A stretch of 64,000 nucleotides of DNA from Neoceratodus forsteri (lineage: Eukaryota; Chordata; Ceratodontiformes; Ceratodontidae), in contig CM057459.1 of the NCBI GenBank assembly GCA_016271365.2, positions 485,783,501 to 485,847,500 of the forward strand, given 5' to 3'. The translations under genes were made by a program, and so were the position numbers. Under the pieces are notes generated by a model that ran no database searches, was not told the origin of the DNA, and was given only the letters and a program-made list of their open reading frames with translations. Below, one piece after another: positions 13,531-25,520 of this stretch; position 1 is the first letter of the stretch, and every line of letters begins with the position of its first letter.

Positions 13531-14249
13531 ATTATGTTAGATTCATTTTTTTATCTTTGTTTTAAAAATGAGTTTAATACACATGCTAGCATTTATTATT
13601 AAAGCCAGAAAAGTAAGGAATGTAATTTTATTTTTTTTAACCATAACACTTCCCATCCCATCTACCACCCCCACGAACTTCACCAAACTGAATACCAAAG
13701 CACAACTAAAGTTTTATACAAATGTTTTAACATGATAAATAAGTAACATGGTATGAGGATTCGAGTTACTTCCTGTGAAGAACATTGCAATCATATGCTG
13801 TGAGACACAAGGCCACAGGATACAGGCCTGAGGAAATGTTCATGACTGTGTGTGTCACTTGCTAAATAGCTGTGCCAGTGCACACATTGTGCCAGCTCTG
13901 TAGTGAACTTCTCATGTGGCCTGCAGCTGCATAACTCACCACAATTTCCAGATCTTCAACAGACTTCACAAGTGCTTCTTTGGCTATTTCATGAAGCAGC
14001 TCCATCATTACACATATTGCCACAGACTACAGACGTTGCAAAGTTTTACTTTATCTGCAAAGCTCCTGCAATGTTGGGATCTTCATATTTCTTGAAACTT
14101 CATGAATTTCTTGACTTACTCCAGCAATTTTGCATGGCAAAGTTTAAATAAAATGTTCTTAGTCAAATCCTGTACCACACAATCAGTTTAGTTGTAACCC
14201 CCCACCCCACAGCCCAGTGACTTATTAACAGTAGGATATAACCAAGGGT
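13531..14249. other. Unassigned AT-rich sequence
   Basis: No gene or repeat recognised. Confidence 0.45.
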
Positions 14250-14632
14250 TATGTGGGTTACCTATGGCAAATCAACAACACTGTTGTTGAGGTTCAGCAT
14301 AGCGACATCCCCAATGTCAACAGGTGAATTCTTGCCTCTCAACATTACTGTTCTTTCACTCAGAGGGCTCGCCCCGGATAAGTTGGAGTTGATTTGGAAG
14401 TTGGAAACACAGAAAAGGTGAATTTTCACCTTCTGGTCCCTCACAGCAACAGTCTCAAAATCTGTCGAGATTGTCGCTGTGAGGGATTTCACCATTGGCA
14501 TTTTGATGTATGGTCGGCACACCGGCTTATGTTAATGGTCTGTTAAATACCCTCTAGGGGTATAATATGGCACAAAGTGCAGCTGGGTGCTACTTGCCCC
14601 TAGAGGGTGATTAACTGACCATTAACATAACA
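14250..14632. repeat. Cluster of hairpins, probable MITE
   Basis: The strongest hairpin pairs 14529-14566 (ttatgttaatggtc and a following ccctctagggg block) with 14597-14632 (cccctagaggg and gaccattaacataa). Upstream lie further inverted repeats: caacaacactgttgttg at 14274-14290, aaggtgaattttcacctt near 14416-14433, and a 19-bp stem joining 14438-14456 to 14467-14485. A minus-strand open frame at 14262-14522 (86 codons) lies on these hairpins and matches no family I know. No target duplication was found. Confidence 0.5.
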
Positions 14633-14959
14633 CCTGGGAGTAACTTATTATAATAATAAAAATGATTTTTTTTAAATAGTGTCAAACATGTTCCTCATGC
14701 AATTAGGTTCTATGTGTATGTTAATTAATGATTAACATAAGTCTGTTGGAATGTTTACAGCCAATCAGAATGCTCTGTTTCTCAGACACCTTTTTATAAT
14801 ATTAATAATTCCCCCCTACCACATTACCCTCTGCTGTAAATCCCCCACTCTTCTCCCTTGGCAGAATTTGCTGCAGTGTCAGTAATTAAAAGCAAACCTG
14901 TAATTAATAGCAACCCTTGTCCCCACCCACACACCAAAACAATCCCCTGCTTCCCCGCA

Positions 14960-15264
14960 CATACCTCTCAACTGTCCCTGATTTTCAGGGATGTCCCTGA
15001 TTTTGCCTCAAAAATGTCCTCTGTCCCATGAAAAATTTCTGTTTTTGTGACTAAACAGTGTCGATTGTCAGCACAAAATATTGTTAAACATTAAAGTTAC
15101 AGACTTCTTCTTCAGAAAATGTTTCTTACATTATTTCCCCTCATTCAATCATCTTTCTGAGTGAATATTACCAATTGTTAAGATGTGTCCCTGATTTTAG
15201 GTCTTTGTCCCTGATTTTTTTAAGCCTTGTCCCTGATTTATGAGGTTAGAGTTTGAGAGGTATG
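14960..15264. mobile_element. hAT-type MITE, 305 bp
   Basis: Terminal inverted repeat CATACCTCTCAA at the left and its inverse TTGAGAGGTATG at the right. The flanking 8-bp direct repeats are tccccgca (14952-14959) and tccccaca (15265-15272), 7 of 8 identical, as for hAT insertions. The interior repeats 'gtccctgatttt' several times near both ends. Confidence 0.75.
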
Positions 15265-15272
15265 TCCCCACA

Positions 15273-16224
15273 TCCTTTCTGACCCTGATCGTTTAACGAA
15301 TTCTTCCCTCCCTGCCAACTCCCCTCTGGCCCACACCTCCTTCTTCCACTGATCATCCCCCCAAAAATGGCATTAGGTACCTGTAATAACACATCCTGTG
15401 TCACAGAGACATCCTCTCTCTTTGGTAAGTACTGTATCAAAATGAATGAAAAGTAACAGTCTAGTGTAAAACCTGACTGGATGAGCAGAAAGTGACTGAC
15501 ACACAGAGGATGACTATTGAAACGTGGGACAGTTTTCTTTTTTTTTAGGTACCTAATGGGAAGTAGCATCATGAAACAAAATTCCCTGACTTCGCACATC
15601 TCTACCTGAGACCCACTGCAAACACAACCCCCTCAAAAATATAAAAGTTATTTTAAAATAAAAACATTATTAGGAAAGGAAAATTTTAATTAAAAAATTA
15701 TTTGCTCATGCACGTGTCAGTTTCCTTTTTATCCAACTTAGTTTTTTGCATCTTTTTCAAAACAGAAGGGAAAAATAAATAAATCTGAGAAACTCTAAAC
15801 TGTGCACACCAAAGATACATATTTTCTTTTCAGTGACAATTTTCTTTTTCTAATTACTTTGCTATTTGAAAAATTTTTACACCAAATTTGGGTACTCTCT
15901 TAATTACACACCACCCCCACCATGAGCACACAAACGATTAATCATAAATCCAGTCCAAATGTAGCTTTCCATACAACTGAATTCCATCATTTTAGTGGAG
16001 ATTTACCAGTAACACATATGTGCTCATGTAGGGTTTGATAACTTGTCACCGAAGTGAGGTGCAAAATTATTTTTCAATAGCAAATGTATAAGTTTTTGTT
16101 GAAATAACTATACCCATATGCATGCACAGTTCTCTTTTTTGGGGACTTAAATTTCTTTCGCGTCTTTTTTAAAAGATGTAAAACAAAGCCTTGGTCTGAG
16201 AAATTGCGTACTGTGCATCCCATG
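15273..16224. other. Unassigned sequence
   Basis: No gene recognised. The 117-codon minus frame at 15246-15599 overlaps the MITE end and has no family resemblance. Confidence 0.45.
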
Positions 16225-16616
16225 GGGTCAAATATTCAAAAGGGTTGTGCCTGGCACAACAGAGGAGCACCGGTGCAACCCTGCATTGCGCCCTGGTGGG
16301 ATATTGAGATGGCTGCTCGGCGCAGCGCATATCTCGATGCACCAGGGCACAATGTAATCATATGTGGTGCAGATGCAGGGGGCGTGCTCATGCATATGCG
16401 CCACATCCTGATATTTAGCCTGGGGTGTGCGACCCATATGCTGGCACAGCCCTGCATTGCGCTGCATGGGGGGGCTCAAAGTTGAGCCCGTGAAAAGTGG
16501 GAACAACACCTGGTCACTCACAGGTGGGCTGCTGTAGTGCAGTTTGCAACACAGCAACTTCCAGCTGTGGGTGGCCACCCACCCACTCAGCACACCGTGC
16601 ACAAGCACCCACATCC

Positions 16617-16815
16617 CCCTGGTGGTCTAGTGGTACCACTCTCCCACCCGAGTCCCCAATCACCGGTAGATGTCTGAATGTAATCTCCCTGGTAGTCTAG
16701 TGGACCCCCTCTGCCCATTTCCACGATTGTGGTAAATTCCTGTAAAACACATCCCTGGTGATCCAGAAGCATTCCCAACCCCTCCCACTCACACAGACCC
16801 CCATGCCCCTCTGCT
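16617..16815 (+). repeat. About 66-bp tandem repeat, left arm of element C
   Basis: Three units start at 16617, 16687 and 16753 with CCCTGGTGGTCTAGTGGT, CCCTGGTAGTCTAGTGG and CCCTGGTGATCCAG. The first 18 bases of unit one equal the 5' segment of vertebrate tRNA-Glu. The B-box half of a tRNA is not seen. Confidence 0.65.
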
Positions 16816-17175
16816 CCTCCCCTGTCATCAGCAGGTGGCTGCAACCAGCCCGCATACTGCCCGACCGCCTGTTGAATGACAGGTACAGTATGGGCTGTAA
16901 GCCCAGTAGTCCCAAGTGTAGACCAATGGGCTTGCAGGGCATACTGTACTAGACAGTCCCAAATATGTAAATGGAGTCATTCACATATTTGGGACTGTTT
17001 AGTACAGTAAGCCCTGTAAGCCTATTGGGTCCACACTAGGGACCAATGGGCTTACAGCCTATACTGTACCTGTTATTCGGTGGGGGGCTGGGCGGTATGC
17101 AGTAGGTTTCCAGCCACCCTCCGATTACAGGGGGAGCGGGGCACGCGAGTCTGTGTGGTGGAGGGTGGGGTGACC

Positions 17176-17382
17176 TTGGATCACCAGGGATGTTGTAGTG
17201 GGATGTACCGCGATCATGGAAATGGGGAGAGGGGTCCACTAGACTACCATGGAGATTACTTTCAGAAATCTACCAGCATTCAGGAAAATGGGCAAGGGGG
17301 TTCCACTAGCTCACCAGGGATAGTTGTTTCATACAGTGATTGGGACCCGGGGACTGGGGGTGGAGCACTAGATGGCCAGGGA
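17176..17382 (-). repeat. About 66-bp tandem repeat, right arm of element C
   Basis: Inverted counterpart of the left-arm array. Four minus-strand units begin at 17382, 17320, 17253 and 17190, each with TCCCTGG- or TCCATGG-type starts. Three of them continue to CTAGTG; the unit at 17190 reads TCCCTGGTGATCC instead. The spacing is 62-67 bp. Confidence 0.6.
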
Positions 17383-17814
17383 TTGTACATTCTGCTATGG
17401 GGCGGGGGATGCCCCGGGATCCCCAATGCACACGTCATGCTGTGCAGGTTGCCAGCCGCAAGTCACCCTGCTGCCCTGTGCAAGGCATGCAGATGAGGCC
17501 ATAATGGCATGCAAATGGTCCCATTTGCACCTTGCATATATTATGGCCTCATTTGTGCCCCTCAGTTGAATATCGAGGGTGATGCACCTAGCGCTACTGC
17601 ACTTGCGCTGGTGCATCCTCGCAGCTCCCAATCTGGTATGCCTGGCAGTGCCACTGTGTTATGTGCATTGCATGCGCTGCCCTTGCCATATTCAATTGTG
17701 CTGTGCTATGCCGTGGCACAACACGGTTGAATATCACCTGGCCCTGGCACTGGCGCATCCCAGTTGTGCTGTGCCCAGGCTTGCACCTCTTCCTGGCGCA
17801 GTCTGAATATCATG

Positions 17815-19074
17815 TACATATTTTGTTTTTAAACAACAATTGTTTTCTTAATCATAACCTTGCTATTTTAGAACATTTGTGCCCCAAATGTGGGTAAAGT
17901 TTTAGTTAGCACACCCCTCATGACCCAATGAGCGATCATTTCTAAATCCACCCCCGAAATGTATTTTTTGGGGGAGGCAACTGGATTTCACTATTTCCAT
18001 TACTGCTACCAGTCACACAGATGGCAAAATTCATACAAAACTTATGTAAGTTGCATGTAAAGACTGAATATCTCACAATAAATGCATAACAATAGGAACT
18101 GTGCATACAGAAATTCTTACTTGTACCGTCAATAATTCACAGTCTACAAATTTATCAATTAAGCCACGTAACATGACAATTTTCCTTATGCCAACCTCTA
18201 ACTAACCTAAAGGTTTCAGGTTTCAACACTGTAATATTTGTGCTACTGGTGAGAAAAAAAAGGCCTTAAAAGACATATTTTTAGACATTTTTCAACCTTC
18301 TGGAATATTTAAATGACCTATGCAACCATTACCAAATTTACAAGATACAGAGATCTTTGGACCAATAATGTGCTTGCCAAATTTCAGCTTATTCTGTCCT
18401 GGAATGACTGGGATATTATGGTACAAAAACAACAGGATTAAATATAGAAATGTCTTCTCAAACCTAACTATAGAAATGCACTTTTGAGTTTATTTTCCCA
18501 TTATTATCTCTAGGGGCATTTTAATGAAAATAATATTTTTCCCCATAGCTTTATCTGTTTTTACTACTTGTGTACATATGAAGTCATAATCTTCAGTTTG
18601 TAAAATACAGGTTCTACAGGACAGACAATTGCAGTATATGTTTTTTCCCATGCTGCCCGTACTCAAAGTGCCTCCACCCTGCTCTGATGGGGACTACTTT
18701 ATTAAGAAGGTAGCTCATACAGTATTTTGAATCAGTTATTTGCCTGTGTTTTAAGTTTACCAATACGGGGTGCAGCTCACTTTATTAGTGTTTTATATTA
18801 AGTGAATACCTGTCTTGGAATTGGACTGAAATCACCCAAAATTCATGCCACCCTGGCCACCAAACAACCTACGGTTGATAACTGCAAATATCAGGTAATT
18901 CATTTTAATGTTTTGTTCCATTTGAAAATCAAAATTGAGCATGCAGCTTGCTGAAGACACTTCTGCCAAGCAATAGATATGACTTTATTCATGCAAACAC
19001 ATGGTGGCAATAACACACTGAACAAAATGCGAAATGCAGTAGGTGACCCAACAACATAAGTAATATGCTAGAAC
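17815..19074. other. Unassigned AT-rich sequence
   Basis: No gene or repeat family recognised. Confidence 0.45.
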
Positions 19075-19620
19075 AGAAAGCTGCTAAAGACTGCCAGAAA
19101 ATAATACAAGAAAAGAGAACTGGTGCAGCCTGAAACACTAGGAATGCACTCAAGAGCACAAAGATGCAAGTGTTCATGCTGAAAGTGCAAATTTATTACA
19201 GCAGGATCCTGGCAGGTGGCTAGAAAGCATACAATGTTTCACCCAGCCAACTACAGCTTTGTCAAGATGGAGTCCAGTGTCTGTCTCCACTCTGTTTTGA
19301 TGTAGTCATGTTACATGGGGATGGGGCTCACCAGTACTACACTTTGCAAATACATTCAGTCACTTGAAGGTGCAATGTCAGTGTTAAAAAAAACTGTGCA
19401 AAAGTGCATCAAAACAGGTGAAGTGCAAAACTGGAAGAATTTCTCTGGATTCCTAGAATGTCAGTAATGGACACAAACCATAACCCAATTACCAGGATCC
19501 TGCTGTAATAAATTTGTACTTGTCAACATAAACACTTGTATCTTTGGGTTCTTTTGAGTGCATTCCTAGTATTGCGAGCTGCACTGGTTCTCTTTTCTAG
19601 TACTGTTGTTTACTTACCGT
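19075..19620. repeat. Inverted pair of a short repeat
   Basis: The minus strand of 19075-19206 and the plus strand of 19488-19620 are copies of one sequence. Both contain aggatcctgctgtaataaa, then 'acacttg.atcttt' and 'gagtgcattcctagt'. The stretch between them (about 280 bp) is not part of the match. The minus-strand segment just upstream of the left copy (19232-19266) has 'TTGACAAAGC...GTGAAAC', a weak echo of a hammerhead core. The repeat could be a Penelope-derived tail, but this is only a guess. Confidence 0.5.
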
Positions 19621-20267
19621 GGTGTACTGCACTTACTGTTGCCTGCTTACTGTGGTGCACCATGCTCACTGGAGTTGCTCTGTCTGTTCAATTCTTAAAT
19701 AATGCCTTTAGGTTAAGGGCACATTGTTTAGATTCTTGCTGGTGCTTTGAAAAGGAATTATCCATGCCTGCTTGCCTGTATACTAATACTGGGGTGATTG
19801 TATCTGCAGATGGTGATCTGGATGGTGTCAGATAAGGCACTCTGGAAACTTCTGCATTACATTTCAAATGTCTATACTGTAACCAATCATTCATGAAGGG
19901 CTATAATAGTTCACAGTTTGGGATTCCTGATTGGCTCTTCCCTGACCGTGGAGATGAAGATATCAGCTACTGATATCAAAGTGCAACATTACCATCTTAG
20001 AAATACAATATAACCAGTCACATATTTATCTCATGATGGAAGACTTAGTGGCACACATTGCGCTGTGGCATTAGGATTAGAGTGTTGTAATATAGTATCA
20101 TGTATATTCTGGCTGGCCTAAGAAACCAGGTTGGTATCTTCTGTGGAATGTAGCTGGGTAGATGCTGGTTTTGACCCAAGAAGATTAACTGCATTTCCTG
20201 ACTTGTCTGTTTTATCTGCAAACCCTAACATTGTTACACACACATAGATGTTGCAATAAATACATAG
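19621..20267. other. Unassigned sequence
   Basis: No gene or repeat recognised. Confidence 0.4.
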
Positions 20268-21112
20268 TAGAAGTATAGAAACATAAAACAGAGGAAGACA
20301 GAAAAGAATTCACGTTAGGAAAAAGAACCCAAGGGCGAAATACAAAATGGGAGGGGTGGTGCTGGCTAGCACTCTGGAAGAAGAGGACTTAAGGGTGATG
20401 ATATCCTAGACCTTAAAATCATCTGCACACTGCAACAGGGCAGTCAAGACAGCAAAGGGAATGCTGGGATGCATAGGAAGGGGAGATAAGCAGTAAAAAG
20501 TGGGAATAGATCCTCCGTTTGTACAGGTCACTGGTGTAGCTGCACGTGGAATACTACGCAAGGTACTGAAGCCCACACCTAAGGGAAGACTGCAACATGG
20601 TGAATGCAGTATAGTACAGTACAGCACAAGGCAACGAAGATAGTGCATCAACATGGGGATTTGAAATATGAAGACAACTGCAGGACTCAAATATGTACAC
20701 CCTGAAGAAAAGGAGAGAAAGGGGTGACATGATGAAGACATACAAGTACCCGCGTGTGATAAATAGGGTAGATACTAAGGAGCTATTCTCCTTCAGTTCA
20801 AATGCAGAGAGGAGAGGGAATTCGCTAAAGCTGGCAGGTGGGAAATTCAAAAAGGATGTCCAGAAGCACAGCGTTGCAGAAATGGTGGTGGATAAGTGTA
20901 ATAAGATACCAGAAGACATGGTACAGGTTGTCCCAATCAGTAGCTTTAAGTAGGGATAGAAAAAGCAGGTAGTTTTAGTTAGAAAAACAGGGACAGTAAA
21001 AAAGGGGGAGGACAGCCACTAGGGAAAGGTAGAATAGATATGGTGGGCTGACTGGATGGGCCAAGAGCCTTTTCCTGTTGTCAGTGTCTACGTATATGTC
21101 TACGTAAAATGA
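20268..21112 (+). pseudogene. CR1 LINE, truncated and frameshifted
   Basis: Across all three plus frames one can follow the C-terminal third of CR1 ORF2: a TLQQGSQDSKGNAGM-like stretch, then RRERGDMMKTYKYP and a NRVDTKELFSF block at 20693-20953. Frame changes and stops interrupt it. The 3' end tctacgtatatgtctacg (near 21087-21104) is a mutated CR1 tandem tail. Sequence at 20268-20288 (agaagtatagaaacataaaa) looks like an inverted CR1 tail at the left edge. Confidence 0.75.
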
Positions 21113-23775
21113 TCTGGACAGTCCATCCAGTCAAATGCGGTCTCTACAGAACCACCTTCAAACTCCTTTTACTGGGAGAGGGAATATAAGCCAGGACACT
21201 GGGAACTGGTAATCTCTAATATTTTAAAAAAGTGCTGTGGGAGCATCTGTGCAACCACACAAAATACACAGGAAAAACCTTCACTTAATGTCACATCCGA
21301 AGCAGAACACCTTCAGCAGGGCAATAGCTCTTGTACTGTCATGTCAGTGTGGGTAGCATACCAAGAGGATTGCAAGATATAAATAATATTTCCTGAATAC
21401 CACAAACAGTGAAGTCTTCAGGACTCAGGACTGAATAATAAATATTTTTTACTCAATTAGGGATAAAGCAGTGCATAATTTTCAGACTCCACTTCCTCTG
21501 GAATTTTCTGGAATCTGCAGAAATTTCACAGAATTCTGACAGATGTGGAATTGTGAAATCCTGAAAGCAGAATGGGAATTGTAGAATCTTAGTCCACAGT
21601 TTATGAAAACCACAAACTAATTTTACGCAAACTGCAGGATATTGTTCCATGGATTATGTGATGCACGTAACATTATTCTGTGATTTCCATAGAAATGCAT
21701 TTTGGAGTCCACGGAATTAAAAAAGAAATTCCATAAAGTGTTTTGGAAGCAGACTTGCCATTCCAAACCAATTCCACCAGCAGAATTCTGCATTCCACAC
21801 AGCTCGTACTAAGGCCTAACAAGTCAGTCTGCCTAGTACCATCAATGACACAAATGGGTCTGCTTCTTCCCTTCCAGTAGCATGCTAGATCCCTGTAGAA
21901 CAGATGACTGATTTTTTCAATAGATTGGGCACACTGTGGGTGGTGGGGGAGGATGACAGAGTTAGACAAGATTGGATTATTCTCCCCAAAACCGAGGAGT
22001 GGGATGCAGGGGGTCACTGTTTAAATGGTATATGGGGCACTGGGAGTCACATTAGAGAGGAGGACATACTGTACAATAATAGATGTCTGCTCCTGACAGA
22101 GTGTCAGCAGCTATAATTTTGTATTTTATAACACTGCATGCAAGTATGGGGAAGGGGGTGGGCAGAAAATGGCTGGGATAGGGAGGGAAGTGGCCTGTCC
22201 TGCCTGCCTGAAGATGGCTAGCTGCTCTGTTCTTTTGATGTTTTTCTGAATACCAAAAACCCAAATAGACAAATATCTGGGTTACTGGCTATAAATAATC
22301 TCTGAATATTCAAACAAGGTATTTGCATGCTCCTGTAGATCATGGTCGCAAAGTGGGACTCTAACCTAATGATCTTCTGGCCCAGAGGTGAGTGTGTTAG
22401 CAGGGGACCACACACACACACACACTGAGGCTTTTACAAGTGTATCCATATTTAGAGTACTTGTTATGAAGTTAACTCACTATATAAGCTACTTATTTGG
22501 TGTAATCCATAAGTGACATGATTATTCAGGGATGAAGGGGTTAAAGAACTAGAAGAATAATCTTTCTTGTCTGGCTATGTTTTGGGCAGCCATGAAGGAA
22601 GAGGGATTCCCACATTCTGTATGTATGGCAACAATCTCTTGAAAATATGACCCTTAGTCAGTGTGTTGCTCTAAATAAATGGACATGTTCACATTCCAGT
22701 ATGAATTATTGCCTGTTCATTGCAGAACTGCAGAACCACATCAAAATTAATACTTCCCCCTGCATGATTTTTAGCTCTGGGCTGTTGTGTGAAAAATATT
22801 CTCCATATATCTTCTATGATTTATAATTGTAACTGCACAGCTGAACTCTGGGTGATACCAGCCAGCCAGAATATTCTAATCAGTGCTGAGCACTTCCACA
22901 TTATGCTGATGGAAAAACTGAGGATTTCATCAACACAGTTAATGGGATTTCTCTGTGGAAGTTTCTAGACAGAGATTTGTTTACTTCAGTGGCCTGCTGT
23001 TGACTGCACATGGGGTTTGCATACTTAGTATGTAAAAGCACCCTTAAAAATGTTCTCTATACTTTTTAATTAAATCCACCAGTTGGGGGCACTTCAAAAC
23101 TTTTGCTAACTATGGTACAAAAAAAAGAATGCCGTGACGTCAAGCAATACAGCTATTCAATTTTGTGACAAAGTCCAAGTTTGAATATAGTTTTGAATAA
23201 TGTATATATTGTAGGTACAGTATATTAAATGACATGTTTTGCACTGGTAATCTTTTCAAATACAGAGGAAGAAGGAGACTATTTTACAATGAAATAGAAA
23301 GTGGGATGAGAGAAGTCTTAAGATGGGTATGTAGTCATATCCCATCCATCCCAACAGTGCATCTTGTTGTTTCTAGGTTGGAGTTGCAAATACGTCTGTT
23401 TTCCTAGTTAACTTTACCATAGGTGTGCCTGGTGCAGTTATGATTTTTGTATTTTTTAAAGGATATATTTTCAAAGAATTCAGTTCCTGCAAGTCACCGC
23501 AATGTGCCACTAAGTTCTGGCTGTAGCATTGGACAATTTCTGAAGCCATATTTCACTTTTGCAGGTTCTGAGCATTTCTGGAGCACCTTTCAATTGTGCA
23601 AATGGACTTTTGGAATTGCTAAAGGTAGAAAATGGCTTACCCACCTCTAACATTTGTAATCTTTAAAACTAGAGATGTCTGAAAATGTGCAATCCCCTTA
23701 ACTGTATCCCTCGATATATTTTTATGTTATAGTTCAAATAAATATATACATATATCTAAATATCTATATCTGTCC

Positions 23776-23777
<2 letters not shown>
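21113..23777. other. Unassigned sequence with possible decayed DNA element
   Basis: No gene recognised. The part at 21463-21800 is full of 'ggaattc' and 'cagaattct' words similar to the hAT MITE at 56423-56780, but no paired ends were found. A short CA run lies at 22411-22424. Confidence 0.4.

Positions 23778-23803
<26 letters not shown>
23778..23803. repeat. (AT)n microsatellite
   Basis: Uninterrupted TA dinucleotides directly abutting the palindromic MITE that follows. Confidence 0.9.
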
Positions 23804-23805
<2 letters not shown>

Positions 23806-23806
<1 letters not shown>

Positions 23807-24172
23807 AAAAACTGTGTTAGTGAATCATATAGGGTTAAAGCACAAAAAGTCAGGAAATTAGATCTTTAGGGTTGCCCCATCCCCCCCTCGTGGACCCGCC
23901 CATCATCCTGAGATTGACAGCTGACGGGGTGTGTCATTGGGATTGTGAGGCCTAAAAGTTACCCCATTCCATCTGTAATCATATTTACAAGCCACAATAA
24001 ATAAGAATGGGGTAACATTTAGGCCTCACAATCCCATTGGCACACCCCGTCAGCTGTCAATCTCAGGATGATGGGTGGATCCACAAGGGGGGGATGGGGC
24101 AACCCTAAAGGTCTAATTGCCTGACTTTTTGTACTTTAACCCTAAATGATGCATTAACACAGTTATTTGTAT
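23806..24172. mobile_element. Palindromic MITE, family 1
   Basis: Two arms of about 165 bp are nearly exact reverse complements, separated by about 35 bp. The left arm runs gtgttagtgaatcat, agggttaaag, gttgccccatcccccc, ctgagattgacagctgac, gggattgtgaggcct. The right arm repeats this inverted from about 24013. The outer part of the arm matches the arm of 46572-47016, placing both in one family. No coding sequence. Confidence 0.8.
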
Positions 24173-24190
24173 AGAATTTCCTTACTTTTT

Positions 24191-24639
24191 GAGAAAGAAT
24201 AGAAAACTAAGAAGTTGTGGAAGTTGGTGGGAGCATGGACCCTTAAGGCCCTGTGCTCCCACCAACTTGTAAATGTGTCCTAACCATCAACACTCTCCAA
24301 GTTTCAATGTAAAAGACCAAACCATGTCCAAGATATAACATTTGAACATTTGAGATTTTCATTCGTCAGAGTTGCACAATTCCACACCTGCTGACATTTT
24401 ACAGACACAACAACTGAAAACTACATCCGTGACACTAAGGCTAGGTACCCTATCAATTTCGAGCCACCACAACTATGCAAAATGCTGTCCGCAAAGCGTA
24501 AAGTGTGCCATGCAATATCTACACACCATAGTTGACATCTACAGGACATGCTGCAAACACCATTCATATTTCAAGTAAAAAGATCAAACCGTTTCCGAGA
24601 TATGTAATGTTAAAGATTGTTAAAATTGGCCTAATGCAT
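24191..24639. other. Unassigned sequence
   Basis: No gene recognised. Short mirrored words flank 24230-24265 (ggtgggagcatggac and ctgtgctcccaccaac), another small hairpin. Confidence 0.4.
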
Positions 24640-24950
24640 TATAAAATCTGGCCAGCATGTCCCTATCTCACAATCAAAGATGGCGATCAAAGACTCTCAC
24701 GATCAAAGAATTTGCAGGCTCATGATCAAAGAATTTGCAGGCTCATGACCAAAGAATAAAAAATGGTGTGCTTCATCAATTTGACACAAGTAAAGCAAAC
24801 CACCACCATGGTTGGACAGAACAAAGCCCCCAAGCAGAATTCACCCTCATTTGTCTTCCTAGGCCACCCCGGGCTGAGAAATTTGATTTTTTTCATTCAG
24901 CCATCTCTTCCCTTACTCACGATCAAAGAATCTCACTTACTTAATTTGAG
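24640..24950. repeat. GATCAAAG satellite, single dispersed unit
   Basis: Contains repeated gatcaaagaatttgcag and catgatcaaagaat words, followed by caccaccatggttgg, catttgtcttcctaggcc and gagaaatttgattttttt. The order and spacing are the same as in the array at 28620-29600. Confidence 0.7.
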
Positions 24951-25059
24951 GTTTTAATCTGTATTGATAGACATTGATATTTTCTGAGCTGCATTTGGAT
25001 TATTCATTTTCACCTGGAGTGCTGCTAGAAAACATGTCCCAAAAAAGAGATCACATGAC

Positions 25060-25260
25060 TTAGAATCCAAGCTTGAGATTCTTGAAAGTCAGTAGCCTCA
25101 AGTTCAAATCCCACCAGAACCATTGCTCACTGTGTCATGACCTTGAGCAAGTCACTTAACCTCCTCTTGCTTCAGTTTATCAAAGAGTCCATCAAGGGTA
25201 GACGCTGTACCACAACTGAAAATGAATGCACCCCAGAGTCAACAGACCATAACATAAAAT
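25060..25260 (+). mobile_element. tRNA-headed SINE with MIR-like core
   Basis: B-box-like caagttcaaatccc is followed by tgaccttgagcaagtcactt and aacctcctcttgcttcagttt, a close match to the MIR core. The A box is degraded (atgacttagaatcc). Confidence 0.65.
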
Positions 25261-25379
25261 AGCATTATGAAATGGAGTTCAAATGAAGAACCAGTTTGAG
25301 AACAACAACAAAAAAAAATTTAGACTGGGATGCAACATCTCATTTTCAGTGTGGGTGCTGCCTTCACCCATTTTCACAG

Positions 25380-25520
25380 TCAGGAAGACTTAACCACTAA
25401 GGAAAGTTATGTGACTTGTTTAGAGACTTACGCCCAGTAACTGACTGTTGTGGGAAGTGAACTTGAGTATCCCGACTTCTAAGCTTGAGCTCTGCTCTAA
25501 CCACTAAACCAAGGTGCCTC
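25380..25520 (-). mobile_element. tRNA-derived SINE head
   Basis: On the minus strand, TTGGTTTAGTGGTTAGAG fits the A box and AAGTTCACTTCCC the B box, about 37 bp apart. It is followed by a short AAGTCACATAACTTTCC core-like segment. Confidence 0.6.

Larger units (their letters stand above)
16225..17814. mobile_element. Long fold-back DNA element C, non-autonomous
   Basis: The left end GGGTCAAATATTCAAAAG matches the end of element A. The right end (ctgaatat, 17803-17810) is its inverse, with a few terminal bases lost. CATG occurs just outside both ends. The two halves are imperfect inverted copies over roughly 750 bp each. At the centre, gtcccaaatatgtaa (16956-16970) faces catatttgggac (16983-16994). 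Farther out, caggtacagtatgggctgtaa (16880s) is mirrored near 17055-17075. Both arms carry a tandem repeat of about 66 bp, described separately. No open frame has a recognisable domain. Confidence 0.65.

Noticed and set aside
16617..16690. tRNA-Glu gene
   Set aside because: Only the 5' segment matches; there is no anticodon arm, B box or acceptor pairing.
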